Part shown: positions 15,714 to 24,500 of the stretch, piece by piece | How positions within the stretch are numbered: position 1 is the stretch's first letter | Layout: each line of letters opens with the position of its first letter | Assembly: GCF_021044775.1 (NCBI RefSeq) | Contig: NZ_JAJNOQ010000013.1 | Span: forward strand, 1 to 50,784 | From: Paraeggerthella hominis | GTDB lineage: Bacteria > Actinomycetota > Coriobacteriia > Coriobacteriales > Eggerthellaceae | Direction: 5' to 3' | Length of the DNA: 50,784 nt | Made by a program: the position numbers and the translations under genes | The notes under the pieces: generated by a model | Database searches by the model: none | Seen by the model: the letters and a program-made list of their open reading frames with translations, nothing else | Told to the model about the DNA's origin: nothing

Positions 15714-16394
15714 CTACTTCACGCCGTACTGCTGGTAATACGCGTCGAGCGCCGTCTTCACGGCGTCGTCGATGACCACGCCTCCCTGCACTTCGCGGTT
15801 GTACAGGTACTCGGTGACCTCGGCCATGCTGACGATGGACGCCACGGGGAACCCGTACTTCTCCTGAACCTCTTGCTGAGCCGTCACAACGCCGCCCTTC
15901 CCCACTTCCATGCGGTTGAGCGACACGATAAGCCCCTTGATGTCCACGTCAGCCGCGCCCTTGAGCACGGGATACGTTTCGTCAATGGACTTGCCGGAGG
16001 TGGTCACGTCCTCGACCATGACCACGCGGTCGCCGTCTTGCAGGTCGGATCCCAGCAGATTGCCCGCATCGGCGCCGTGGTCCTTGACCTCTTTGCGGTT
16101 GGAGCAATAGCGAACTTCCTTGCCGTACAGCTCGGAAATGCCCATGGCGGTAACCACCGACAGGGGGATGCCCTTGTAGGCCGGACCGAACACCACATCG
16201 AAGTCCAAGCCGAAATTGTCATGGATGGCGCGCGCGTAGTACAAGCCCAGCCGGTGCAGCTGATCGCCCGTCACGTAGGCGCCGGCGTTCATGAAGAAGG
16301 GAGACTTACGGCCGCTCTTGAGCGTGAACTCGCCGAACTTGAGCACCTTGCTCTCTACCATGAACTCGATGAACTCCTGCTTGTACTGCTCCAT
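15714..16394 (-). CDS. pyrE: Orotate phosphoribosyltransferase
   Basis: The 226-residue protein has the N-terminal PyrE pattern KFGEFTLKSGRKSPFFMNAG, the FGPAYKGIPL loop, and the PRPP-binding motif VVMVEDVTTSGKS. It joins orotate and PRPP to give orotidine 5'-phosphate in pyrimidine synthesis. The ATG at 16394 has AAGGAG six bases upstream; an in-frame start 14 codons earlier has none. No other pyr gene is adjacent. Downstream is a 130-base tail with half of an inverted repeat, then a good terminator. Confidence 0.96.
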   Translation of the reverse strand: MEQYKQEFIEFMVESKVLKFGEFTLKSGRKSPFFMNAGAYVTGDQLHRLGLYYARAIHDNFGLDFDVVFGPAYKGIPLSVVTAMGISELYGKEVRYCSNRKEVKDHGADAGNLLGSDLQDGDRVVMVEDVTTSGKSIDETYPVLKGAADVDIKGLIVSLNRMEVGKGGVVTAQQEVQEKYGFPVASIVSMAEVTEYLYNREVQGGVVIDDAVKTALDAYYQQYGVK

Positions 16395-16512
16395 GCCCGG
16401 CTCCTTATCCGTATGCGGCGCGGCCCACCCGCGCACGATCTTCCGGTGAACATGATACTAGAATCAAGCCGGACGAGGGCTTCGAAACGCGAGCAACGCG
16501 CATCGCTCCGAT

Positions 16513-16553
16513 ACAAGAAGCGGCCCCGACGATCAACATCGTCGGGGCCGCTT
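16513..16553 (-). terminator. Terminator of the lysA-hom operon
   Basis: A perfect 16-bp stem (16518-16533 with 16538-16553) closes a four-base loop and is followed on the minus strand by CTTGTATC. It lies 55 bases after the hom stop codon. Confidence 0.85.
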
Positions 16554-16607
16554 GCATACGCTGTCAGAAAATCGGATCGCAGCTTGCTCAGCTGGAAAAG
16601 CCGGTCG

Positions 16608-17894
16608 CTACTCGTCTTCCACGCGGATGACGCTGGGTTCTTCGCGCAGGATATCGTCAAGCTGCGCGATCTCGGCCAGCACGTCGCGCACGCTCTTTTC
16701 GCATGCGGTATGCGTCACGTACACCAGATCCACCGTGCCGCCTTCCTTCTTGCCACGCTGCACCACCGAGTACACGCTTACGTTATGCTTGGCGAACACG
16801 CCGGCCATAGAGGCAAGAACGCCCGAGCGGTCGGCTACCTTGAAGCGGATGTAATACTTGGTCTTGAGCTCGTCCATGGGAACGATGGGCAAGCTGTCGG
16901 TGCAGGTGCAGCCCACAAGCGGCCCCACGCCCAACGTAACATGACGCGCCACTTCCAGCACGTCGCCCATCACGGCGCTCGCAGCCGGACCCGAGCCCGC
17001 GCCCTCGCCGAAGAACATGGTCTCGCCCACGGCATCGCCCGTCACGTAAATGGCGTTGAACACGCCGTTGACCGTGGCCAGCTGATGCGTCAGCGGCAGC
17101 ATGGTGGGATGCACGCGCACGTCGATGCCCTGCGCCGTACGGTGAGCAAGCGCTAGCAGCTTCACGCAATAGCCCATGTCACGCGCCGCATCCAAGTCCA
17201 TAGTGGTTACGTTGCGAATGCCCTCGGTGTGCACGTCGTTGATGGTCACGCGCGAGTTGAATGCAATGGAGGCCAGGATGGCAATCTTGGCGGCAGCGTC
17301 GAACCCGTCCACGTCGGCGGTGGGATCCGCCTCGGCGAAGCCCTTCTGCTGTGCCTCCTTGAGCGCGTCGTCGTAGCTCAAGCCGTCTTCGACCATGCGG
17401 GTCAGCATGTAGTTCGTCGTGCCGTTCACAATGCCCATGACCGACGAGATCTCATTGGAGATAAGGGAGTGCTTCATCGGATCGATGATGGGGATGCCGC
17501 CGCCCACGCTCGCCTCGAACGCGATTTCCTTGTTCGCCTGGTCCGCAGCGTGCATGACCTCTTCGCCATACGTAGCCATGAGCGCCTTGTTGGCCGTGAC
17601 CACATTCTTGCCGGCGCGCAGCGCGCCCAGCACCACATCGCGCGCCACGGTAGTGCCGCCGATCAGCTCGATGACGATGTCGATGGAAGGATCATCGAGA
17701 ATATCCTGGTAATCCTGGGTGAAGATGTCCTCCACGCCGTGTTCGATAGCCTGCTCGGGATTGCGCGAGCACACGCGCACCAGTTCCAGGTCAACACCAT
17801 AGTGGCGCTTGAAGTCCTCCCGGTGGTTCTTCAGGATGTCGATGCATCCGCCGCCCACCGTGCCGGTGCCCACCAAGCCAAGTTTAACCGCCAT
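16608..17894 (-). CDS. hom: Homoserine dehydrogenase
   Basis: The 428-residue protein has an N-terminal NAD(P)-binding motif GLVGTGTVGGG, the catalytic domain with NGTTNYML and GFAEADPTADVDGFDAAAKIAIL, and a C-terminal ACT domain (about 350-425, YYIRFKVADRSGVLASMAGV). It reduces aspartate semialdehyde to homoserine. The ACT domain normally gives threonine feedback. The gene follows lysA by 15 bases, so the operon pairs a lysine-branch enzyme with the threonine/methionine-branch enzyme. The product feeds metA in this window. Confidence 0.97.
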   Translation of the reverse strand: MAVKLGLVGTGTVGGGCIDILKNHREDFKRHYGVDLELVRVCSRNPEQAIEHGVEDIFTQDYQDILDDPSIDIVIELIGGTTVARDVVLGALRAGKNVVTANKALMATYGEEVMHAADQANKEIAFEASVGGGIPIIDPMKHSLISNEISSVMGIVNGTTNYMLTRMVEDGLSYDDALKEAQQKGFAEADPTADVDGFDAAAKIAILASIAFNSRVTINDVHTEGIRNVTTMDLDAARDMGYCVKLLALAHRTAQGIDVRVHPTMLPLTHQLATVNGVFNAIYVTGDAVGETMFFGEGAGSGPAASAVMGDVLEVARHVTLGVGPLVGCTCTDSLPIVPMDELKTKYYIRFKVADRSGVLASMAGVFAKHNVSVYSVVQRGKKEGGTVDLVYVTHTACEKSVRDVLAEIAQLDDILREEPSVIRVEDE

Positions 17895-17909
17895 GTCGCT
17901 CTCCCTTTC

Positions 17910-19265
17910 CTAAATGTCCCGGCTCATCAGATCATCGTACGTCTCGCGGCGCGTAACCACGCGCGCTTCGCCGTCCTTCACGAACACGACGGCCGGCCTC
18001 GGCTGGCCGTTGTAGTTGCTTGCCATAGTGTAGCAGTACGCGCCCGTACCGAAGACAGCAACGACATCGCCCAGGTCAGGATGCTGGATCGGCATGTCGA
18101 TGACCACGGCATCGCCGCTTTCGCAATGCTTGCCCGCAATAGTGACGATCTCGGTACGCGGCTGCCCCGCCTTGTTGGCGATGACCGGCTCGTAATCGGC
18201 GTGGTACAGCGCCGTGCGAATGTTATCGGACATGCCGCCGTCAACCGCCACGTACTTGCGAATGTTCGGCAGGGTTTTGATAATGCCCACCGTGTACAGC
18301 GTTACGCCGGCGGTAGCCACCAGGCTGCGGCCCGGCTCGGTGAGCAGACGCGGCTCAGCCACGCCGTACTTCTGGCACGCGGCGAGCACGGACGAGGTCA
18401 CCGTTTCGGCGAACTCGTCGATGGAGGCCGGCTTGTCGTCAGCCGTATAGGCAATGCCCAGACCGCCGCCCACATCCAATTCCTCGATGCGATAACCGTA
18501 CTCTTGCTCGATGCGGGCCATAAGGTCCACCATGACCTCGACGGCCTCGGGGTAGGAGTGCAACGAGAAGATCTGCGAGCCAATGTGGCAATGCAGGCCC
18601 GCCAAACGCACGTTCGGCGCAGCCAGCACGTCCTTCACACAACCGAACGCAAAATCCTCGCGCATGGTGAAGCCGAACTTCGAGTCCTCGCAACCCGTGC
18701 GAATATACTGATGCGTGTCGGCCTCGACGCCTGGCGTGATGCGCATGTAGATAGGCTGCTCGACGCCCAGCTCACCGGCGATCTCGGAGATGCGCTTGAG
18801 TTCGATGCGACTGTCGATGATGATGCGGCCGACACCTGCCTGGATGGCTTCGCGCAGCTCGCGCGGCGTCTTGTTGTTGCCATGCATGAACACGCGCTCG
18901 GCCGGGAAATCCACTGCACGCGCGATAGCCAGCTCGCCACCGCCCGATACGTCAAGGCACAAGCCCTCGTCGGCCACCATGCGAGCCGCTTCTTTATTGA
19001 GAAACGCCTTGCTGGCATACACGATATCGGAATTCTGATAGCGGCTGCGGAACGCCTCGCGGTAGGACTCCATGCGGCTGCGCATGTCCTCTTCGTCCAT
19101 GACGTACAAAGCCGTGCCCTGCTCGCGCGCCAGCTCCACCATGTCGACGCCGCCTACGTACAAGTGGTCGTCGCGCACTTCGGCGGTACGCGGCAGCACC
19201 GCGCCCAACTCCATGGTGGTACGGTTGTCGGGCTGCTTGCTCAAATCGGATGCGGGCAAAGCCAT
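17910..19265 (-). CDS. lysA: Diaminopimelate decarboxylase
   Basis: The 451-residue fold-III PLP enzyme has the Schiff-base lysine in YASKAF (Lys86), the HIGSQIF glycine-rich segment, DVGGGLGIAY, EPGRSLVATAG and the CESGD active-site cysteine contributed to the partner subunit. It converts meso-diaminopimelate to lysine. RBS GGGAGG lies ten bases before the ATG. The N-terminal 30 residues are longer than in some LysA proteins, and an in-frame ATG at residue 18 is an alternative start. Upstream lies a 330-base leader with a lysine-riboswitch-like structure, which fits its pathway. Confidence 0.96.
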   Translation of the reverse strand: MALPASDLSKQPDNRTTMELGAVLPRTAEVRDDHLYVGGVDMVELAREQGTALYVMDEEDMRSRMESYREAFRSRYQNSDIVYASKAFLNKEAARMVADEGLCLDVSGGGELAIARAVDFPAERVFMHGNNKTPRELREAIQAGVGRIIIDSRIELKRISEIAGELGVEQPIYMRITPGVEADTHQYIRTGCEDSKFGFTMREDFAFGCVKDVLAAPNVRLAGLHCHIGSQIFSLHSYPEAVEVMVDLMARIEQEYGYRIEELDVGGGLGIAYTADDKPASIDEFAETVTSSVLAACQKYGVAEPRLLTEPGRSLVATAGVTLYTVGIIKTLPNIRKYVAVDGGMSDNIRTALYHADYEPVIANKAGQPRTEIVTIAGKHCESGDAVVIDMPIQHPDLGDVVAVFGTGAYCYTMASNYNGQPRPAVVFVKDGEARVVTRRETYDDLMSRDI

Positions 19266-19408
19266 AGGTCCGCCTCCCTTTCTGCCTGTTTGCTTCCCTT
19301 GATGTCGCCGACCTGCCCGTCGGCAGAGCCGGCCCGTCGCCGGCTGTTGTGATTGGGGTTCATACTACCAGCCTTGCTGCATTTCCCCGGGTGCAGAGCG
19401 TAAATTTT
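19266..19408 (-). other. Downstream part of the lysA leader with tandem GC hairpins
   Basis: Between the riboswitch-like element and lysA the minus strand holds CTGCA...TGCAG, then GCCGGC-GACGG-GCCGGC and GCCGAC-GGGCAG-GTCGGC. No U-tract follows, so control of translation start is more likely than transcription termination if this is an expression platform. No ORF is supported here. Confidence 0.3.
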
Positions 19409-19569
19409 CGTAGAATGGATACCCTGGAGCCAGGAGAAAGCCGTGCGCTGCCAAGCCGCTTCGGCCACCGCGCTTCCGGGCGAAGCCCGCATCGGCGCAC
19501 GGGGCGCAGGCGAACCGGAATGCGCAGCAAAACACGAAGCCTTGTACGCGCGCCGCACCTCTACAGGGT
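19409..19569 (-). promoter_or_regulatory. Candidate lysine riboswitch (L box-like leader) of lysA-hom
   Basis: On the minus strand the leader contains TAGAGGTGCG (19563 to 19554), the conserved 5' string of lysine riboswitches, then a GTA, and further on GGAAGCG and GCCGAAG, which match the later core. ACCCTG (19569-19564) can pair with CAGGGT (19426-19421) as a closing helix, and GGCGCGC with GTGCGCC as a second helix. The 3' conserved GGAGxGCUAUC is only partly matched (AGGGTATC). The element is shorter than usual (about 150-160 bases). The position before lysA is right; the call stays tentative. Confidence 0.42.
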
Positions 19570-19609
19570 TGGGTTCCATCCGTAAAAAAGGCAACTTTTC
19601 CCTATCAAC

Positions 19610-19653
19610 TTGCTATGACTTTATAGCTTCTATAATCCTCAATAGAGTATACT
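19610..19653 (+). promoter_or_regulatory. AT-rich promoter region of the MoaE-like gene with inverted repeats
   Basis: A perfect -10 TATAAT (19631-19636) has TTGCTA 15 bases upstream, a short spacer; a second -10-like TATACT is at 19648-19653. TTATAG-CTT-CTATAA (19621-19635) and the palindrome AGTATACT (19646-19653) overlap these boxes, so a repressor or activator could bind here. Confidence 0.5.
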
Positions 19654-19682
19654 ATGCAGCACAGACAGAAAGGAGCTCGCTC

Positions 19683-20078
19683 ATGGCCAAGCAGGAACCC
19701 TCTATCGATCAGTGGCTCAAGGAAGCGAAGCAGGATCCGAAGGCCGCTCAGTGCGGCATGTTTCTCACCCACAACGGCGTGGTGCGCATCACCCCGAAAC
19801 AGCAGGTACGCGAAGGCGTCGAAGGGCTGGGCGACGTTGCGCAGGTGGAGTTCTCCTACGACGCCGCTGGCGTAGACGCAGCCGTTGAGGAAGCTCTGAC
19901 CTGGCCGGGCGTATACTACGTGCGCGTATGGCTGAACGAGGGAGTGCTGGGCGTGGGCGACTCCATCATGTACGTTCTGATCGGCGCCGACATCCGCCCC
20001 AACTGCATCGACGCCTTGCAGAAACTGGTCGGCAAGATCAAGAACGACCTGGTGGTGGAAAAGGAAATCTACGCATAG
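19683..20078 (+). CDS. MoaE-like molybdenum cofactor biosynthesis protein
   Basis: The 131-residue protein begins at an ATG with AAAGGAG seven bases upstream. Its pattern CGMFLTHNGVVR, then GVYYVRVWLNEGVLGVGDSI, then MYVLIGADIRP and a closing KIKNDLVVEKEIY follows the short divergent MoaE type found in anaerobes, not the classical form with HRxG and PxWKxE. MoaE is the large subunit of molybdopterin synthase, which adds two sulfurs to cyclic pyranopterin phosphate. The classical MoaE lysines are not all obvious. No moaD is adjacent. Two exported molybdenum enzymes and a MOSC protein in this window give a use for the cofactor. Confidence 0.65.
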   Translation: MAKQEPSIDQWLKEAKQDPKAAQCGMFLTHNGVVRITPKQQVREGVEGLGDVAQVEFSYDAAGVDAAVEEALTWPGVYYVRVWLNEGVLGVGDSIMYVLIGADIRPNCIDALQKLVGKIKNDLVVEKEIYA

Positions 20079-20101
20079 GACAGCGGTGCTCGACGTTTCT
20101 C

Positions 20102-20142
20102 AAGGCCTCGGCTGCGCAGCTCATTCAGCAGTCGGGGCCTTT
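20102..20142 (+). terminator. Hairpin after the MoaE-like gene
   Basis: AAGGCCTCGGCTG pairs with CAGTCGGGGCCTT (two G-U pairs), followed by TCCATATAAAA. The T-run is short, so strength is uncertain. Confidence 0.55.
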
Positions 20143-20234
20143 CCATATAAAAACGGCCCTCACCGCGTGCAGGAAGCTGGTGCGCTACACTAGAGGCAGG
20201 CACCAAGCGGTCGATCTGCCCTGAAGGAGCGCGC

Positions 20235-21407
20235 ATGAACATCCTCGATTACCTGGCAACGGAATTCGCATCCTTCGACGAGAAGCCGTTCAACCCGGTG
20301 GACTCGGCAGCCCTTTCGCAGTTCTGCATGGTTCGCATGGAAGACATCGCTCCTATGAAACGCGCATGGAGCGAACCTCCGAGCCTTCGAGCAGCCGTCG
20401 CGGATCGCCTCCGTCCCGTACGGCCCGTGCGCTTCACCGACGCGCTGCGAGCGGAGCATTACGACAGCCTGTTCACGGGCCTGGTGCCCGAGCCCGTGAA
20501 AAACAACATGCTGGCCCTTGCAGCCAGCCCGCGCTTTCGCACTATGACCGTACAGGACTGCGCAAGCGTGTTCGACGAGGCGACGCAAACCCAATTCGCC
20601 GCTATGACGTTCGTTTGCGGCAAAAAGTTCGCCTACGTGGGGTTTCGCGGCACCGATCGGTCGTTCACTGGATGGCGCGAGAACTTCAACATGACCTACC
20701 AATTCCCTGTTCCCGCGCAAGACCTGGCTGTTCGCTACCTGGAAGCCGTCGCGCCCCGCCTGCCGCAGCGGCTGTATCTAGGAGGCCATTCCAAAGGCGG
20801 AAACCTGGCCGAATACGCAGCTCTGCATGCAACGCCGAAAGTCCAAGAGCGTATCGAACGCATATACGACCACGATGGCCCCGGCTTTCGGGCGGGAGCC
20901 GTCGACGACCGCGCGTTCTCGATCATCCGCGATCGCGTGCACAAGACGGTGCCGCAAGAGTGCATCGTGGGAATGCTTCTGGAAACGCCACGTGAACTGC
21001 CCCTGCACGTAGTGCGCAGCGCAGATCACGGTATGATGCAGCACAGCGTGCTGAACTGGGAAGTTAAGGGAACCGATTTCGTCTACGCTGACCAGCTGGC
21101 AGATTCGTCCCTCTCGACCCACGCGATCATGGAGCAATGGTTGACCGGGTTCTCCCCCGAGAAAACCCGGCAGGTGGTCGAGGCCGCGTTCAGGGCCATC
21201 GAAGCATCGAGCGCGCTCGATGCCGCAGACATCCTGATGGACGGGGTGAAGTCCATAGCCTTGCTGGTCGAAGCCGCCAAAGCGCTCGATCAGGCGAACC
21301 GGGACATTCTGGTAAGCGCGCTGGGCACGCTGACCAACCTGATCGCCCACGACGCAGCGCGAGGCGTTGCGGGCTGGCTTGCGCCGAAAACGAAGGGCGC
21401 CTCGTAA
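20235..21407 (+). CDS. Mbeg1-like (DUF2974) alpha/beta hydrolase
   Basis: The 390-residue protein has the DUF2974 pattern: an N-terminal LDYL..EFASFDEKPFNPVDS, a central VGFRGTDRSFTGWRENFNM, and the nucleophile elbow GGHSKGGNLAEYAAL (Ser in GxSxG). A DHDGPGF segment and a later H-S pair fit the rest of a serine hydrolase triad. No signal or membrane helix is seen, so it is probably cytosolic; lipase or esterase activity is likely but the substrate is unknown. RBS AAGGAG lies six bases before the ATG. A small hairpin spans its stop codon (21399-21415). Confidence 0.85.
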   Translation: MNILDYLATEFASFDEKPFNPVDSAALSQFCMVRMEDIAPMKRAWSEPPSLRAAVADRLRPVRPVRFTDALRAEHYDSLFTGLVPEPVKNNMLALAASPRFRTMTVQDCASVFDEATQTQFAAMTFVCGKKFAYVGFRGTDRSFTGWRENFNMTYQFPVPAQDLAVRYLEAVAPRLPQRLYLGGHSKGGNLAEYAALHATPKVQERIERIYDHDGPGFRAGAVDDRAFSIIRDRVHKTVPQECIVGMLLETPRELPLHVVRSADHGMMQHSVLNWEVKGTDFVYADQLADSSLSTHAIMEQWLTGFSPEKTRQVVEAAFRAIEASSALDAADILMDGVKSIALLVEAAKALDQANRDILVSALGTLTNLIAHDAARGVAGWLAPKTKGAS

Positions 21408-21476
21408 ACCGAGGCCGACGATCGCCCCGACAACTTCACCTATTTGGCAGGAAAAGCGACCCGTCAATGTAACAAG

Positions 21477-21505
21477 GGCCGACGCACCTCGTGAGTACGC
21501 CGACC
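21477..21505 (-). terminator. Terminator of the purine operon
   Basis: On the minus strand GGTCGGCGTA pairs with TGCGTCGGCC over ten bases using three G-U pairs, followed by CTTGTTACATT. It lies 28 bases after the purL stop codon. The G-U pairs mean the stem forms only in the leftward transcript. Confidence 0.65.
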
Positions 21506-21533
21506 CCTGCGAACACGCTGTACGCGGAATCGA

Positions 21534-24500
21534 TTAATCCCTGAAGTAACCCACGCCGCCCTCGAACAGGGGCTGGTACAGGTTGCCGGGCACGTTTTTG
21601 TACAGGCTGTAACCGCTGCGCTCGGTATGGCCCATCTTGCCCAGAACACGACCATCGGGGCTGGTGATAGCCTCGACCGCCCAAGCAGACCCGTTCGGGT
21701 TCACATCCAAGCCCATGGAAGACGCGCCCTGATCGTCAACGTACTGCGCGGCGATCTGACCATTGGCGGCCATACGCTCCAGCAACTCGGGGCTCGCCAC
21801 GAACCGGCCTTCGCCATGGCTGATCGCCACTGTATGGATGTCGCCCACTTCGCACCGGCTCATCCAAGGCGACAGGTTCGACGCCACGCGCGTGCGCACC
21901 AAACGGCTCTGGTGACGGCCGATGTTGTTGAACGTAAGCGTGGGGCAATCCTCGTCCATCGGGCGAATATCGCCGTACGGCACCAGCCCCAGCTTCACAA
22001 GCGCCTGGAAACCGTTGCAGATGCCCAGCATGAGGCCGTCGCGGTTCTGCAGCAGATCGCGCACGGCTTCCGTCACTGCCGGAGCGCGGAAGAACGCCGT
22101 GATGAACTTCGCCGAACCGTCAGGCTCGTCGCCGCCGGAGAAACCGCCCGGAAGCATGATGATCTGGCTGTTCTTGATAAGGCGAACCAGCTCCGCCGTG
22201 CTTTCGGCAACCGCCTCGGGCGTCAGGTTGTTGATGACGAACGTCTCGGCCACGGCACCCGCGCGCTCGAACGCGCGGGCGGAGTCGTATTCGCAGTTGT
22301 TGCCCGGGAACACCGGGATGATGACGCGCGGCTTCGCGATGGTACCGTTGTACACAAGCGGAGCGCCGTTCGTGAAGCTCACGGCCTTGACCGGCTCGCC
22401 CTGGGCACGATACGGGAACACCGGCTCCAACGCGCCTTCCCATGCCTCCTGCAAACCGGCAAGGTCGATCGATTCGCCAGCAGCCTCGAACACGTACTCG
22501 TCAACGGTCTGGCCCAGCTCGGACACGCACACGGCATCGCTTGCATCCGGCAGTTCGACGCACGCGGGCATCTCCACCAGGAAACTGCCGTAAGCGGGAG
22601 CGAACAGCTGATCGGCCTGCACGCAATCGGCCAGCTTCACGCCAATGCCGTTGCCAACGCACATCTTGAACAGGGCTTCCGCCGTGCCGCCATATCCGGG
22701 CGTAGACACGGACAAAGCCGCGCCGTCGCCGATCAGGCGCTCGACCAGGGCAATAGCCTCCAGCAATCCATCGATCTGCGGCGTGACGCCGTCCTCGGCG
22801 TAACGCGGGGCAATGCGCAGCACGCGATTGCCGGCGGCCTTGAATTCGGGCGACGTCGCGCGCTCGACCGAACCCACCGCCGTCGCGAACGACACCAGCG
22901 TAGGCGGCACGTCCAGCGTTTCAAAGCTGCCGCTCATGGAGTCCTTGCCGCCGATCGAGCCCACGCCCAGATCGATCTGAGCCATCAGCGACCCCAGAAC
23001 CGCCGCCGCGGGCTTGCCCCAGCGCTCGGGTTCGTCGCGCAGGCGCTCGAAGTATTCTTGGAACGTCAGGTACATGTCCTTGCGCAAAAAGCCCGCAGCC
23101 ACCAGCTTCGCCACGCTCTCCACCACTGCCACGTACGAACCAGTGAACTGGTTCGCCTCGGTCAGGTACGGGTTGAATCCCCAGGACATGCCGCTGCACG
23201 TGGTGGTCTCGCCATCTACGGGCAGCTTGGCAACCATGGCCATGCTCGGCGTAAGCTGGTGCTTTCCGCCGAACGGCATGAGCACGGTAGCCGCGCCGAT
23301 AGTGGAGTCGAAGCGCTCGGACAGGCCCTTGTTCGAGCAAACGTTGATGTCCGTGACCAGCGCCTGCATGCGCTCGGCCAGCGTGGAGCCCGGCCAAGAG
23401 CGCTCGTAGCGTCCGCCTTCGACCACGCGCACGTCCTGATGCTTCGGCGCGCCGTTGCTGGACAGGAAGTCGCGGCTCACGTCCACGATGGTCTTGTCGT
23501 TCCAGACCATGCGCACGCGCGCTTCTTCAGTGACCTCGGCGATAGGCGTAGCCTCGAGGTTCTCCTCGCGCGCAAGCGCCAGGAACGCATCGACGTCTTG
23601 GGGCGCCAGCGCCACGGCCATGCGCTCCTGGCTTTCCGAGATTGCCAGCTCGGTGCCATCCAGTCCGTCGTACTTCTTGGGAACCTTGTTCAAGTTGATG
23701 AACAGGCCATCGGCCAGCTCTCCCACCGCCACGGACACGCCGCCCGCGCCGAAGTCGTTGCAGCGCTTGATAAGCCGGCACGCGTCGCCGCGGCGGAACA
23801 GGCGCTGAATCTTGCGCTCGACAGGCGCGTTGCCCTTCTGGACCTCGGCGCCACAGCTTTCAAGGGAATCAAGGTTGTGGGCCTTCGAGGAGCCCGTGGC
23901 CCCGCCGATGCCGTCACGACCCGTGCGCCCGCCCAGAAGCACGATCACGTCGCCCGGTGCCGGCGTTTCGCGGCGCACGTGGTCAGCCGGCGTAGCGCCC
24001 ACGACCGCGCCGATCTCCATGCGCTTTGCCGCGTACCCGGGATGGTAGAGTTCGTTCACCTGGCCGGTGGTCAAGCCAATCTGGTTGCCGTACGACGAAT
24101 AGCCTGCGGCAGCCGTGGTCACCAGCTTGCGCTGCGGCAGCTTACCCGGCAGCGTTTCGGATACGGGCACCAGCGGATCGGCCGCACCCGTCACGCGCAT
24201 GGCCTGGTACACGTAGCTGCGGCCCGAAAGCGGGTCGCGAATGGCACCACCCACGCAGGTGGCCGCGCCGCCGAACGGCTCGATCTCCGTCGGATGGTTA
24301 TGCGTCTCGTTCTTGAACAGGTAGAGCCAATCCTGCTCTTCGCCGTCCACGTCGACCTTGACCTTCACGGTGCAGGCGTTGATCTCTTCGGACTCGTCGA
24401 GGCCGGTCAGCACGCCCTTCGACTTCAGGTACCGAGCGCCGATGGTGCCCATGTCCATAAGACACACCGGCTTATGATCGCGGCCCAGCTCATGACGCAT

